Positions 28,121 through 36,850 of a stretch of DNA of 64,000 bases are shown one piece after another. The DNA comes from Verrucomicrobiaceae bacterium (GTDB lineage Bacteria; Verrucomicrobiota; Verrucomicrobiia; Verrucomicrobiales; Akkermansiaceae), in contig JAIXWR010000038.1 in the NCBI GenBank assembly GCA_027491155.1, positions 124,001 through 188,000 on the forward strand, read 5' to 3'. Position 1 is the first letter of the stretch; each line of letters starts with the position of its first letter. The notes under the pieces are model-generated. The model had not been told where the DNA came from. It was given only the letters and a program-made list of their open reading frames with translations, and made no database searches. Position numbers and translations under genes: made by a program.

Positions 28121-28132
28121 GATTCCAAGCCG

Positions 28133-29017
28133 ATGAGCGAAACGCCCCCTGCAATCCCGGGCTTCCGGCCGTCCGAATGGCTGGCGCTGATGCGGCCGCG
28201 GCAGTGGATCAAGAACGCGGTCTGCCTGGCAGGCGTGTTCTTCTCGGGTTCGGCAGGCGATCCGGCGGCGCTGGGGGCGGCGTTCCTGGCCGCCGCGGCT
28301 TTCTGTCTGCTTTCGAGCGGAATCTACGTTCTCAACGATTACACCGATCGCGAGGAAGACCGGCATCATCCGGTGAAGCGGCACCGGCCGCTGGCCAAGG
28401 GCAGCGTGGGCCCGGGATCGGCCGCGCTGCTGGCGGCGTTGCTGGCGGCCGGGACTTCAGCGATCCTCATGTTCCTGCCGCCGACGGTGGCGACGGTGGC
28501 GGCGGCCTACCTGATGTTGAACCTGGCCTATTCGGGAGGCGGCAAGCGGGTGGTAATCCTCGATGTAATCATGATTGCAGCAGGATTCGTACTGCGGATC
28601 CTGGCGGGCACCGAGGCGTGCGGGGTGGAGGCGAGTTCGTGGATCCTCGCGTGCGGATTCTCATTGGCCTTGTTCCTCGGCTTTGCCAAGCGGAGGGCGG
28701 AGCGGGCGGCGACCGGGAGGGTTTCGCCGCGGGCCGTGCTGAAGGATTACAGCGTCGCCCTGCTTGACCGCTTGTGCCTTGTGACGGCGGCATTGACCCT
28801 GTGCTCCTATTTCTTGTTCGCGGTGCTTGCGCACGAGGGCAGGGGCCTTCTGATCACCTGTCCGCCTGTGGTTTTCGGCACCTTGCGCTATCTTTTCCTG
28901 CTCGCCGAGCGGGGCTGCGGCGAAGCGCCGGAGGTGGTGCTGTTGCAGGACCGGCCGATCCAGATCGCGATTCTGGTCTGGGCGGGGCTCTTCGGCTGGG
29001 TTCTCTACGGAGGGTGA
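28133..29017 (+). CDS. UbiA-family decaprenyl-phosphate phosphoribosyltransferase homologue
   Basis: A 294-residue membrane protein with about eight hydrophobic segments. MRPRQWIKNAVCLAGVFFSG near residue 20 and YVLNDYTDREEDRHHPVKRH near residue 65 match the first aspartate-rich motif of the phosphoribosyl-decaprenol synthase branch. LDVIMIAAGFVLRILAG near residue 143 is the second motif region. The family transfers phosphoribose to polyprenyl phosphate, giving a lipid-linked pentofuranose donor in arabinan-making bacteria. Here it may provide a furanose donor alongside UDP-galactofuranose. No epimerase partner is visible. Confidence 0.85.
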   Translation: MSETPPAIPGFRPSEWLALMRPRQWIKNAVCLAGVFFSGSAGDPAALGAAFLAAAAFCLLSSGIYVLNDYTDREEDRHHPVKRHRPLAKGSVGPGSAALLAALLAAGTSAILMFLPPTVATVAAAYLMLNLAYSGGGKRVVILDVIMIAAGFVLRILAGTEACGVEASSWILACGFSLALFLGFAKRRAERAATGRVSPRAVLKDYSVALLDRLCLVTAALTLCSYFLFAVLAHEGRGLLITCPPVVFGTLRYLFLLAERGCGEAPEVVLLQDRPIQIAILVWAGLFGWVLYGG

Positions 29018-29057
29018 AGCGGGGAGGGCTTCCATTGTGCCGAAAGACTCCGGCGTT

Positions 29058-30326
29058 TCAGTCGGCTTGCGGACGAAGGTCGGACTCGGCCTTGGCGCGC
29101 CGGTGAGGCGGGATCAGGTCGCTCCTGCCGGCCAGGAAAAGCCAGGAGCTCAAGCTCAAGGTGGTGACCGGCTGGCGGTGGGCGCTGGCGGTGAACTGGA
29201 GGAGGAAAGCATTCGCCAAGGCATCGCGGGCCGAGGCCGGAGGCTGTACGGGCCGCGGGATGAAGAAGAGAAGCATTGCTGCGAGGATCTGGGCGGCACT
29301 CACCCGCAGGAGCGCGGGGGATGGCCGGAGCACCCGTGCCAGCAGGATGAAGACGGGCGGAAGCGCGGCGGCGAGGTAGCCCGGATGGACGCAGAGGTAG
29401 CCGAAAATCACGAACAAGACACCGCAGGCGAGGGCTGCGGGAAGAAGAAGCGGCCAGTCGGGAGAAAAGGCGTCTGCGCGGCGGCGGCTGTTCGCAAAGG
29501 CGAGGAGCGGCAGCAGCGGGAGGGCGAGGAACAACCAGAAGCCGGCGCGAAGGAGGTTCATCCCGCCGGCCTTCAATCCGCCGCCGGTGAGCAGGCCGGC
29601 CTTCGAGTTGTTGGTGTGGAGGGCGGCTGAGATTTCCCTGTAGGTGTCCCAGCCGCCGTAGCAGCGGGCGGTGATGGCGACGATCGCTCCGGCCAGCACG
29701 GTGGCGGACAGTGCGGAAATCCAGAACCTTGGCAGTCGCCAGTCCCGCAGCATCACGAGGGCGAGGAATGGCGCTGCCATGACCACGGTGCTGGTGCGGA
29801 AGGAGACTGCCCAGGCAATCGTCATGAACAGCGCCGGATGCCAGCCGCGCGAATTGCGATCGGGCCGCGGGAGGGAGGCTAGGTAAACAAGGATGCCGCC
29901 GAACAGGAGGTCGCTCGCATGAGAGGTGCCGACCGTCGCGATGTTGAGGCTGACCCAGCCGAAGGCGTAGGCAAGGGTCAAGGCGCGTGCAGCGGGGGCG
30001 CTCGTGTGCCGCCGCAGGGCGAAGCACACGAAGGGGATCGAGGCGAGATAGCAGATGGCAGAAATGAATTGCAGTGCCCGGTAGGGCGATCCGAACAAAG
30101 GATCCAAGAGGCTGGCCAGTCCGATGAATCCGATGTAGCCCGGAGGTTGAACGACCTTCTCGCCTTTCGTCACCGCCGCGACGTAGCCGGTGGCATCGAT
30201 CCAGAATTCGCGGGGGCTCAGGTAGCAGGCGAGCAAGGCGGCTGCCGCAATCATCACGCAGGCAGGGAATCGCCAGGTAAGCGGACGATCGCCTTTCGGA
30301 TGAGGCTGGTTTTCGGCAGGAACCAT
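29058..30326 (-). CDS. Polytopic membrane protein, GT-C glycosyltransferase-like
   Basis: A 422-residue protein with about ten to eleven membrane segments. After the first one it has SPREFWIDATGYVAAV, which resembles the first periplasmic loop with acidic residues of GT-C enzymes that use polyprenyl-phosphate sugars. GTSHASDLLFGGILVYLASL and FRTSTVVMAAPFLALVMLRD follow. It may add sugars on the periplasmic side from the lipid-linked donor. The start at MVPAENQPH was chosen because the longer frame overlaps the upstream VanZ-like gene. It ends 40 bases from the convergent prenyltransferase gene. Confidence 0.6.
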   Translation of the reverse strand: MVPAENQPHPKGDRPLTWRFPACVMIAAAALLACYLSPREFWIDATGYVAAVTKGEKVVQPPGYIGFIGLASLLDPLFGSPYRALQFISAICYLASIPFVCFALRRHTSAPAARALTLAYAFGWVSLNIATVGTSHASDLLFGGILVYLASLPRPDRNSRGWHPALFMTIAWAVSFRTSTVVMAAPFLALVMLRDWRLPRFWISALSATVLAGAIVAITARCYGGWDTYREISAALHTNNSKAGLLTGGGLKAGGMNLLRAGFWLFLALPLLPLLAFANSRRRADAFSPDWPLLLPAALACGVLFVIFGYLCVHPGYLAAALPPVFILLARVLRPSPALLRVSAAQILAAMLLFFIPRPVQPPASARDALANAFLLQFTASAHRQPVTTLSLSSWLFLAGRSDLIPPHRRAKAESDLRPQAD

Positions 30327-30384
30327 GGTTTCGAAAATGAGGGGCGAGCCGTCACCGGCAAGCCGGAAGCGCCTGGGCGAGGTT

Positions 30385-31530
30385 TCAGCTTCCGGCGCGA
30401 GCGAGGGCCGGAGGCAGGCGGCGGAGCAGGTGGGGGTGGATCCAGAGGGCGAGCGCGATGCCGGCGGCATTCCACAGCAGGTCGAGCAGATCGGTAGCGT
30501 CGAAGCCGTAGCCGAAGAGCGTCTGGGCGAGTTCGATGCTTCCGGAGCAGGTCGTGGCGATGACCAGAGCCCGCTTGCGCGGAATCAGGAACAGGACCAG
30601 CAGGGTAGGCACGAACAGCAGCAATCCGTGGAGGAGCGGCCGGACGCGGGGAAGGGCCGCCTTGACGCGAAGCACGGGATTGCCGGCGGTGGGGATCCGT
30701 CCGGAAGGCAGGGCTTCCGGTCCCGGTTCGGCGGGTTGGTTCGGCGCGGCCACGGGCTCCGCCGCAGCTTCGAGGATCGCGGGCGACGGGAGGGAGGTCG
30801 GGGACTCGGGACCAAGCTGGAACGACGCCGCCATCGGACGGGCGGACTTCCAAGGGCCGGGGACAATGAACTCAAAGGCGAAAACCAGCCAGATCCCCGC
30901 GGCGAGAAGGGGCCGCCAATGTCCTCTTTGAAATCCGGCGGCCAGCGCGGCGAGGGCGAACCACCCCGCCAACAAGGGCCAGCTTAGAAGTTTCCAGGCA
31001 AGGCGCTCGCGGACCGGGGTCGCTTCCACCCGGGTGACGGAGAAATCGCCGGCCGAGCCGAGGTGTTCGATGCGGAGGACCGGCAGGGCCGGTCGGTTGA
31101 CGGGTCGCGCGACCAGTTCCCAAGGGCCCTTCCTTTCATTCCCGCGGGCGGAGGCGATCGGGTCGAGCTCCATCCCGCCCGACTGCCCTCCGGGTTGCCA
31201 TTCGACCAGCAGGCGGCCGTCGTCCCAGTCGTGCCGGCCGATCGACAGGTTGGAGGCCTCGACCTGCACGACCAGATGCAAGGCTTCAACCCGCGGGGTA
31301 TCGGGAAGTTTCAGCCGGACCACCGGGGGAGGAGTGCCGGCGGTGATGGTCAGGCGGGTCTGCCGCCCGTTTCCCGACCAGGCGGCCGTCCCGGGGGACG
31401 GATTCTGTCGCGCGAGATCTGCCAGTCCTAAGGAGCCCGCGCCCGGGATCTGCTCGTAGCGATGGTTCCAAAGCAAGCCCGTGGCAGCCGCTAGGACCAG
31501 TAGGAGAATCGGCGGGAGAAAGCGGCGCAT
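30385..31530 (-). CDS. VanZ-like membrane protein with extracytoplasmic domain
   Basis: A 381-residue protein. One N-terminal membrane segment (ILLLVLAAATGLLW) leads to about 150 residues of beta-rich extracytoplasmic sequence. Two further segments follow, then a Pro/Glu-rich linker. A C-terminal VanZ-like part (LLLFVPTLLVLFLIPRKRAL, then SIELAQTLFGYGFDATDLLD) carries the S-x-E-L-x-Q and D-x-x-D-x-x-x-N pattern of that family. VanZ-like domains are common in exopolysaccharide loci but have no settled function. It is divergent from the initiating transferase gene. The ATG before RRFLPPILLL was chosen; the longer frame runs into the divergent gap. Confidence 0.7.
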   Translation of the reverse strand: MRRFLPPILLLVLAAATGLLWNHRYEQIPGAGSLGLADLARQNPSPGTAAWSGNGRQTRLTITAGTPPPVVRLKLPDTPRVEALHLVVQVEASNLSIGRHDWDDGRLLVEWQPGGQSGGMELDPIASARGNERKGPWELVARPVNRPALPVLRIEHLGSAGDFSVTRVEATPVRERLAWKLLSWPLLAGWFALAALAAGFQRGHWRPLLAAGIWLVFAFEFIVPGPWKSARPMAASFQLGPESPTSLPSPAILEAAAEPVAAPNQPAEPGPEALPSGRIPTAGNPVLRVKAALPRVRPLLHGLLLFVPTLLVLFLIPRKRALVIATTCSGSIELAQTLFGYGFDATDLLDLLWNAAGIALALWIHPHLLRRLPPALARAGS

Positions 31531-31567
31531 TGCGGATTGCTGCGCGGCGAGAATCCGCGGCGGGGAG

Positions 31568-31647
31568 GGTCGTGGCAAGGCTGCTTCGCCACGGCTTACG
31601 TGCGTAATCCCCGCCGGCCGCGCCCAAGCTTGGCTCTTGCCACGACC
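31568..31647. repeat. REP-like inverted repeat between divergent genes
   Basis: Twelve bases GGTCGTGGCAAG at the left are perfectly repeated in inverted form, CTTGCCACGACC, at the right, 56 bases apart. A smaller GTGGC/GCCAC hairpin lies inside. The layout of an outer stem with inner hairpins resembles the other REP elements in the window, though the sequence differs. It lies in the divergent gap of the VanZ-like and initiating transferase genes. Confidence 0.6.
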
Positions 31648-31687
31648 AGAGCCTTTGGATTCTTTTGTGCGTCCTCGCAAAACCCTC

Positions 31688-33094
31688 ATGGCTGTCGGCC
31701 GAAAAGAAGCGTTCTCGATCCAATTGCTCCAGCTGGTGGATGCCGCCATGGTGTGGTTCGCCTTCTGGTTGGCATCATGGTTCCGGATTCCGGTGCTTGA
31801 AGTGCTGACCCGGGGGGAAAGTCAGATGCTGGAGCTGTCCACCATGAGCTGGGTCCTCTACATCGTGGTCCCTTTCACGCCGCTGGTTCTCGAGTTCTTC
31901 CGGTTTTACGAGAGGCCTCGTACCAAACCCGCCTTCCAGTCGTTCAGCCAGCTCCTGAAAACGTTGATGGTCATGGCGCTGGCGATTGGCATGATCTCGA
32001 TCTTCGCCCAGCTCGGCGGGGCCAGCCGCTTGATCCTCGGGATCGGCGGCGTTTTGACGGTAATCGTGCTGATGGCACGGGACCGCGCCTACCAAGCCTA
32101 CCTCCGCCGCGAGGCCTTGAGTGACTACGCCAAGGAGCGGGTGGTGATTGCGGGTTCGGAGGAAGAGATCGACCAGTTTCTTGACGAGATCGACGAGGAA
32201 ACCAAAGGCCTCTGGAAGATCGTGGCGCGATTCGATCTTTCCAACACGCCGGTCGAGGAACTCTACACGATCCTGAAGGAGGGATCGGTCGAGCGGGTCA
32301 TCTTCACCGCGCGCGACACCGGGTTCGGCAAGGTGGCGGAAGGGGTCGAGGTCTGCGAACTGCAAGGGGTGGAGGCCTGCATCGTGGCCTCCTTCATCCG
32401 CACGCAGATCGCGCGGCCGGCTTTCGATCTGGTGGGCAACAAGCCGATGCTGGTGTTGCGGTCCACCCCGGAACTGTCGTGGGAGCTGTTCCTCAAGGAC
32501 GTGATCGACCGGGTGGGCAGCTTGATCCTGATTCTGCTGAGCTCGCCGCTGTGGATCATCGCGATCATCGGCATCCGTCTCTCGAGCCCCGGCGCACCGG
32601 TGTTTTTCCGCCAGCGGCGGGCCGGTCGCTACGGCAAGCCGTTCCGGATGTGGAAGTTCCGGACCATGGTGCCGGATGCCGAGGCCCAGTTGGCGAAGAT
32701 CAAGCAGGAGCACGGCAACCACATGGAAGGTCCTGTTTTCAAGCTCGACCGCGACCCGCGGGTCTTCGCGTTCGGCGCCTTGCTTAGGAGGCTGAGCATC
32801 GACGAACTGCCCCAGTTGCTCAACGTGGCCTCGGGCAACATGAGCCTGGTGGGGCCGCGGCCGCTGCCGCTTTACGAGGTCGATGCCTTCGAGAAATCCG
32901 AGCACCGGCGGCGCCTGAGTGTGAAACCGGGCATCACCGGTGAATGGCAGGCCGGGGGGCGGAACAAGATCACCAGCTTCGAGCAGTGGGTGGCGATGGA
33001 TCTGAAATACATCGACAACTGGTCGCTGTGGCTCGACATCAAGATCCTGCTGCGGACGATTCCGGCGGTCTTGTTCGGCCGGGGTGCGAAATGA
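31688..33094 (+). CDS. Exopolysaccharide polyprenyl glycosylphosphotransferase
   Basis: A 468-residue membrane enzyme that starts glycan assembly by moving a sugar-1-phosphate from its nucleotide onto undecaprenyl phosphate. The N-terminal 130 residues hold four membrane helices, then a CoA-binding-like domain (VVIAGSEEEIDQFLDEIDEE). The catalytic bacterial sugar transferase domain covers about 275-468. It shows FRQRRAGRYGKPFRMWKFRT near residue 306, LRRLSIDELPQLLNV near residue 365 with the key D-E, and SLVGPRPLPLYEV near residue 387. It heads the segment running to the O-antigen ligase. The start at MAVGRKEAFS avoids a spurious extension into the repeat. Confidence 0.93.
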   Translation: MAVGRKEAFSIQLLQLVDAAMVWFAFWLASWFRIPVLEVLTRGESQMLELSTMSWVLYIVVPFTPLVLEFFRFYERPRTKPAFQSFSQLLKTLMVMALAIGMISIFAQLGGASRLILGIGGVLTVIVLMARDRAYQAYLRREALSDYAKERVVIAGSEEEIDQFLDEIDEETKGLWKIVARFDLSNTPVEELYTILKEGSVERVIFTARDTGFGKVAEGVEVCELQGVEACIVASFIRTQIARPAFDLVGNKPMLVLRSTPELSWELFLKDVIDRVGSLILILLSSPLWIIAIIGIRLSSPGAPVFFRQRRAGRYGKPFRMWKFRTMVPDAEAQLAKIKQEHGNHMEGPVFKLDRDPRVFAFGALLRRLSIDELPQLLNVASGNMSLVGPRPLPLYEVDAFEKSEHRRRLSVKPGITGEWQAGGRNKITSFEQWVAMDLKYIDNWSLWLDIKILLRTIPAVLFGRGAK

Positions 33095-33119
33095 AGGTGT
33101 CCGGCGGACGAGGCGTATC

Positions 33120-35069
33120 ATGCAAACGCTAACCGGAATCCTATTCTCGCTATCACTGGTGATGGCGGTGGCGCTGGGCGGTCAGACGATTGACTACACT
33201 TGGGGTCCGGCTTTGGTCATGTTGGGCGGCGCGCTGCTGGCGGCTTGCGGCGAGGGCTGGCGGCTCTGGCGGCGTGGCCCGGCAGGTTGGGTGGGTCCAT
33301 TGCTGATCATCGCGGCGGCAGGTTGGATCGTCTGGCGCTGCATGTTGAGTCCGGTCCACGAGTTTGGGCGGTCGGATGCCTTGCTGGTTGTTGCGATGGT
33401 CGCGGCCTGCGTTTGGGGGATGGTGGTGCCAGCCCGAGGGGTTGCGATACGGATGACGATGGCGATTCTTGGCGGTTTGGGGGTCGCCAACCTCGGGATC
33501 GGTCTGTGTCAGCTTGGGAATCCCGATTTTTCATGGCCCTTCGCCTGGCGGATTCCCGGTTTCCCATCCGGACTGTTCGGGCACTACAACCACCTCGCGG
33601 ATTTTTCCTTGGTGTCTGCGGCTTTCCTCGCGGCACGATTTTTTTTCGGTGGGGACAGGGTCTGGGAGCGTTGCTGGCAGGCGACCGGCGTGCTCGCGCA
33701 TGTGTGCTGCGTGCTGTTATCGGGGTCCCGCGGCGGGATGCTTTCAATTTGCGCCGCGGCGGTGGCTTTGGTGTTCATTTGCGCCCTCATCGCCTGGCGG
33801 GACAAATCGCGGCGGCTGAAGTTGCTGGTGGTGCTGAGTTTTGGAACGCCGCTGGTTGCATTGGCGCTGGCGGTGCCCGTGATGCGGCATTTTCAGGAAC
33901 GCCGGGGTATCGAGGATGTTACCTTGCAGGAATTCGGCGATAACCGGACCCGTCTCGTTTCGCTGGGACTTGCGATCGACACTGCAGGGCGGCATTTCTG
34001 GACGGGAGGAGGCAGCCGGAGCTTCGGCTGGGAAAAGTATGCGGCCTGGGATCCGGAAGTCCACGGCCTGCAGGCGCAGAACGATGATTTCGTACACAAC
34101 GAGATCCTGCAAGTAGCCACCGATTACGGTTGGATCGGAGCTTTGTTGGTGTTGGCAGCGGTGATCGCCATGGTTTTGAACGGATTGTCCGGCTTGATGG
34201 TCCGGCAAACTGGCAGCGGGGACGATGCACTCACCGCGGGAGGGTTGGCGGCGCTGGCGGGAACACTCGTGCATTCGAATTTCAGCTTCGTGACGCATAC
34301 CCTGCCGGGTGCGGTTTACCTCGGTCTGGCGCTTGGCCTTGCCTTGCCTAGAGTGGCCGCGGAGGAGGTTGCTTCAGGCCGGAAGACCGGAAGCTTCGGC
34401 GCCTTTGCCGCATTCCTTCCTTTGGTCGTGGTTCTAATGGCCTACGGAGTGATTGCGAGCCGAGCTTATCACATCGTGTGGCCGGTCTGGTATGGTTCGG
34501 CGAACCTTACCGTGGCTTCACCCGGCGAAGCGATCGAAAGACTTGGTGCACTCTCCCGGCTGTGGCCGGCTGCCGAGACCTCGGGTCGGATTGGACATCT
34601 TGCGCGTTCGATTTCGGAGCGTGAAGGGATGCCGGACAAACAGCGGATCGAATGGTTGGAACGAGGCGGTGACTTTTACCGGGAGGCAGGCCGACTGAAT
34701 CCGTTTGATCCGGAATGGCCGGTCAACCGGGCGAACGTCCTTTCATTTCTAGGGCGCGACATCGAGGCGGAAGAGGAATTCGAGCGGGCGATCTTCCTTC
34801 AGGGCGGAACGGAAGGCGGTTTCCGCGCTCGCTACTATCTGGCAGCTCACCTTTACCGGCGTTGGTACCAGGCCTGGACCCGGGAACGGCGTGCGGGCGA
34901 GGCGTTGGGCGGATTCCTGCGGGCTCGGGACTTGCTCGACGAGGCCGAGAGGCTCACCGAACCGTGGGTCCGCGGGTCGGAGGGCAAGGAGCTCCGGGCA
35001 GGACTCGAAAAGACGATTTCCTTCCTGGAAGGTGCGAAGGTAATGCCCGAGCCGTCGCGAATTGATTAG
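33120..35069 (+). CDS. O-antigen ligase/polymerase family protein
   Basis: A 649-residue membrane protein with about twelve hydrophobic segments, a Wzy_C-type domain and a soluble C-terminal part. VLLSGSRGGMLSICAAA near residue 197 and NDDFVHNEILQVATDYGWIG near residue 320 match the O-antigen ligase pattern, with the periplasmic His and Arg. The C-terminal 170 residues (AGRLNPFDPEWPVNRANVLS) look TPR-like, as in longer ligases that handle polymer or glycoprotein. It would polymerise the repeat unit or ligate it. Its stop overlaps the convergent EpsI stop by four bases. Confidence 0.87.
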   Translation: MQTLTGILFSLSLVMAVALGGQTIDYTWGPALVMLGGALLAACGEGWRLWRRGPAGWVGPLLIIAAAGWIVWRCMLSPVHEFGRSDALLVVAMVAACVWGMVVPARGVAIRMTMAILGGLGVANLGIGLCQLGNPDFSWPFAWRIPGFPSGLFGHYNHLADFSLVSAAFLAARFFFGGDRVWERCWQATGVLAHVCCVLLSGSRGGMLSICAAAVALVFICALIAWRDKSRRLKLLVVLSFGTPLVALALAVPVMRHFQERRGIEDVTLQEFGDNRTRLVSLGLAIDTAGRHFWTGGGSRSFGWEKYAAWDPEVHGLQAQNDDFVHNEILQVATDYGWIGALLVLAAVIAMVLNGLSGLMVRQTGSGDDALTAGGLAALAGTLVHSNFSFVTHTLPGAVYLGLALGLALPRVAAEEVASGRKTGSFGAFAAFLPLVVVLMAYGVIASRAYHIVWPVWYGSANLTVASPGEAIERLGALSRLWPAAETSGRIGHLARSISEREGMPDKQRIEWLERGGDFYREAGRLNPFDPEWPVNRANVLSFLGRDIEAEEEFERAIFLQGGTEGGFRARYYLAAHLYRRWYQAWTRERRAGEALGGFLRARDLLDEAERLTEPWVRGSEGKELRAGLEKTISFLEGAKVMPEPSRID

Positions 35070-35812
35070 GGCGCCTCCGTGCTTTGCCGGCGGATCTGGT
35101 TCCAGTTGATGTTCCGGGCGGACAGCTTGCCGAGCAATTCGCGGACTTTCCGATCCGCGGTTTCGATGTCGGGCAAGTTGCTGCCATCTTCTTCCGCGGC
35201 GAACCACATCGAGGCGGAAACGTAGGCCCAGCGCTGGGCCTCGCCCTTCTTGAGGCGATCCTCCATGTCGATCAGTGTGCGGCGGGTGTGGCTTTCGGTG
35301 ATGGTGTCGTGGCCGACGAAGAAGTAGTAGGTGAGCGCGTTGTAGCGCGTGATCACGGCGTTTGGCCCCTCGCCGTCTACCTTTTCTTGCACGGACAAAA
35401 GCCGACGTACCGGTACCGAACCATGGCCGGGGATCTCGATCTCGGATCTGCCGGATCCGTAGATCTTGTGGCCTTGGGCCGGCATGCATCGTTCCGGGCG
35501 GTGGATCGAACTCGCCAAATCGTTGCCGGACAGCACGATTGAGAGGTCTGCAAGGTCGACGAGCGTTGGGGAGCCGAAGGAAGGAGGCTGCTCCCAGCGA
35601 ACCCGGAGACAATGAGCTTTGGAAAACTCCGTGTCCTTGGCCAAGGATTCGCGTTCCTTTTTCGAAGGCTCGTAAGGTTCGCAGGTCCATCCGTCCATCC
35701 GCTCCGGCAGGTCAAGCTCGATCGCCGAGTCCGTGTTCTTGAAAGGGGGCAACAGGAAGGCTGTCGAAAGCGTTGCCATCAGGAATAGCAGGAGGAAGCA
35801 GGCGCGTTTCAT
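35066..35812 (-). CDS. Exosortase-associated EpsI-like protein
   Basis: A 248-residue protein with one N-terminal hydrophobic segment (FLLLFLMATLSTAFLLP). LSIVLSGNDLASSIHRPERC then MPAQGHKI near residue 98 is the conserved H-x-P-E-x-C-x-x-x-x-G block of the EpsI family (DUF3485). NALTYYFFVGHDTITESHTR near residue 157 is the second one. EpsI proteins are encoded with, or fused to, exosortases in exopolysaccharide loci. The start overlaps the exosortase stop by four bases. The longer upstream frame lies in the exosortase gene. Confidence 0.88.
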   Translation of the reverse strand: MKRACFLLLFLMATLSTAFLLPPFKNTDSAIELDLPERMDGWTCEPYEPSKKERESLAKDTEFSKAHCLRVRWEQPPSFGSPTLVDLADLSIVLSGNDLASSIHRPERCMPAQGHKIYGSGRSEIEIPGHGSVPVRRLLSVQEKVDGEGPNAVITRYNALTYYFFVGHDTITESHTRRTLIDMEDRLKKGEAQRWAYVSASMWFAAEEDGSNLPDIETADRKVRELLGKLSARNINWNQIRRQSTEAP

Positions 35813-36786
35813 CCGTTGGCTTCGGCGTGTTTGTTGACGACGTGGCGGATTTCCCGCTTCCGCGGTCTTTTCCAGGGAAGGCCGCCCTCCAGCAGCGAAT
35901 GGAACGCCAGCAGCAGCGCCAGAGAAATCGGGTAGAATAGAAGCAATCCCGACCAGTCGTGCCAAGTTTGCCGGGCAAACACGGGATCGCCATAGTTGGC
36001 GATCACGAAAATCGAAGTAAGCCGAAGCATGTTCCCGAAGATTGCCAACGGCAGGGCCGCAAGGCAGAGCAGGGCTTTTTTCCAAAGCGGGACATCAGCA
36101 ATGTAGGCCCAGACCGAAGAAATCATGACGAGGGCCATGAGGGATCTTATGCCGCCGCAGCCCTCGTCGATCTCGAGTGGTTTCCACTTGTCGCCTATCG
36201 AATGGATCTGGGTGCCGCGGACCTCGGTTTCAACCCCGAACAAGGACGAACCCCACTGGGCCAGTTTGGTGGAAAGGATCTGCAGCTTGGTAGTGGCCTG
36301 TTGGAACTCCGGCACCGGAATGGCCAGCCACAGGAAAAAGAGAGGGAACAACAATAGCCGTCCCACTCCCCAGCCCCAAAGGAAAAGCGATGCCCCCCAG
36401 AGAATCATCGGCAGCCCGCCGGCCGCGAGTCGCGGCTGGCCGGTCCGGTGGGCCGCCACGAAGAGCATCGCGCCGAGCAGTGCCACCGGCAGGCCCCAGA
36501 AACTACCCTTGCCGGCGGCCCTGCAGAGCGCCTTCCATTGCCAGGCGACAAGACCGATCATGATCACCGGTACGAGAAAGCCGTGTTCGTAGTCGGTCTC
36601 GGGATTCCAAGTGGTTCTCAGCCAGCCGAGAGGCGACAGGTGGCGCTCTCCTCCGAATCCGGGTATCAATAGGTAAAAGACCGCGACCACGGCGAAGCAG
36701 GCCGTCCACACAGCGGCCAAGCCTTTCGGGACGGGACCCGCCTGAGCCGCGGGGGTCGCGTGACGTGACTCGGATTCCTTCTCCAT
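35809..36786 (-). CDS. Exosortase/archaeosortase family transpeptidase
   Basis: A 325-residue membrane protein with about eight helices. The catalytic cysteine is in IDEGCGGIRSLMALVM near residue 209, the arginine in FGNMLRLTSIFVIANYG near residue 254, and the histidine in TWHDWSGLLLFYP near residue 274. These three form the exosortase triad. The family recognises PEP-CTERM-type tails, cleaves them and probably transfers the protein to a new anchor. It forms a two-gene operon with EpsI at the end of the polysaccharide locus. I could not assign a subtype, and no protein in the window has a recognisable PEP-CTERM or VPDSG-CTERM tail. Confidence 0.93.
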   Translation of the reverse strand: MEKESESRHATPAAQAGPVPKGLAAVWTACFAVVAVFYLLIPGFGGERHLSPLGWLRTTWNPETDYEHGFLVPVIMIGLVAWQWKALCRAAGKGSFWGLPVALLGAMLFVAAHRTGQPRLAAGGLPMILWGASLFLWGWGVGRLLLFPLFFLWLAIPVPEFQQATTKLQILSTKLAQWGSSLFGVETEVRGTQIHSIGDKWKPLEIDEGCGGIRSLMALVMISSVWAYIADVPLWKKALLCLAALPLAIFGNMLRLTSIFVIANYGDPVFARQTWHDWSGLLLFYPISLALLLAFHSLLEGGLPWKRPRKREIRHVVNKHAEANG

Positions 36787-36850
36787 TCTTCTGGGGAGGC
36801 TTGCGCAGGGTCAAGGGCTTGTCAACGTCCGCCCGCGGCGTTCCGCCCGC

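Noticed and set aside
33634-33650. Run of eight T residues in the O-antigen ligase gene as a phase switch
   Set aside because: It encodes a Phe-Phe-Phe stretch of a membrane helix. An eight-base T run is short, and similar A or T runs of seven to eight occur elsewhere without pattern.
35812-36085. N-terminal extension of the EpsI protein by 91 residues
   Set aside because: This stretch lies within the exosortase gene in another frame; the ATG overlapping the exosortase stop begins a proper hydrophobic segment.
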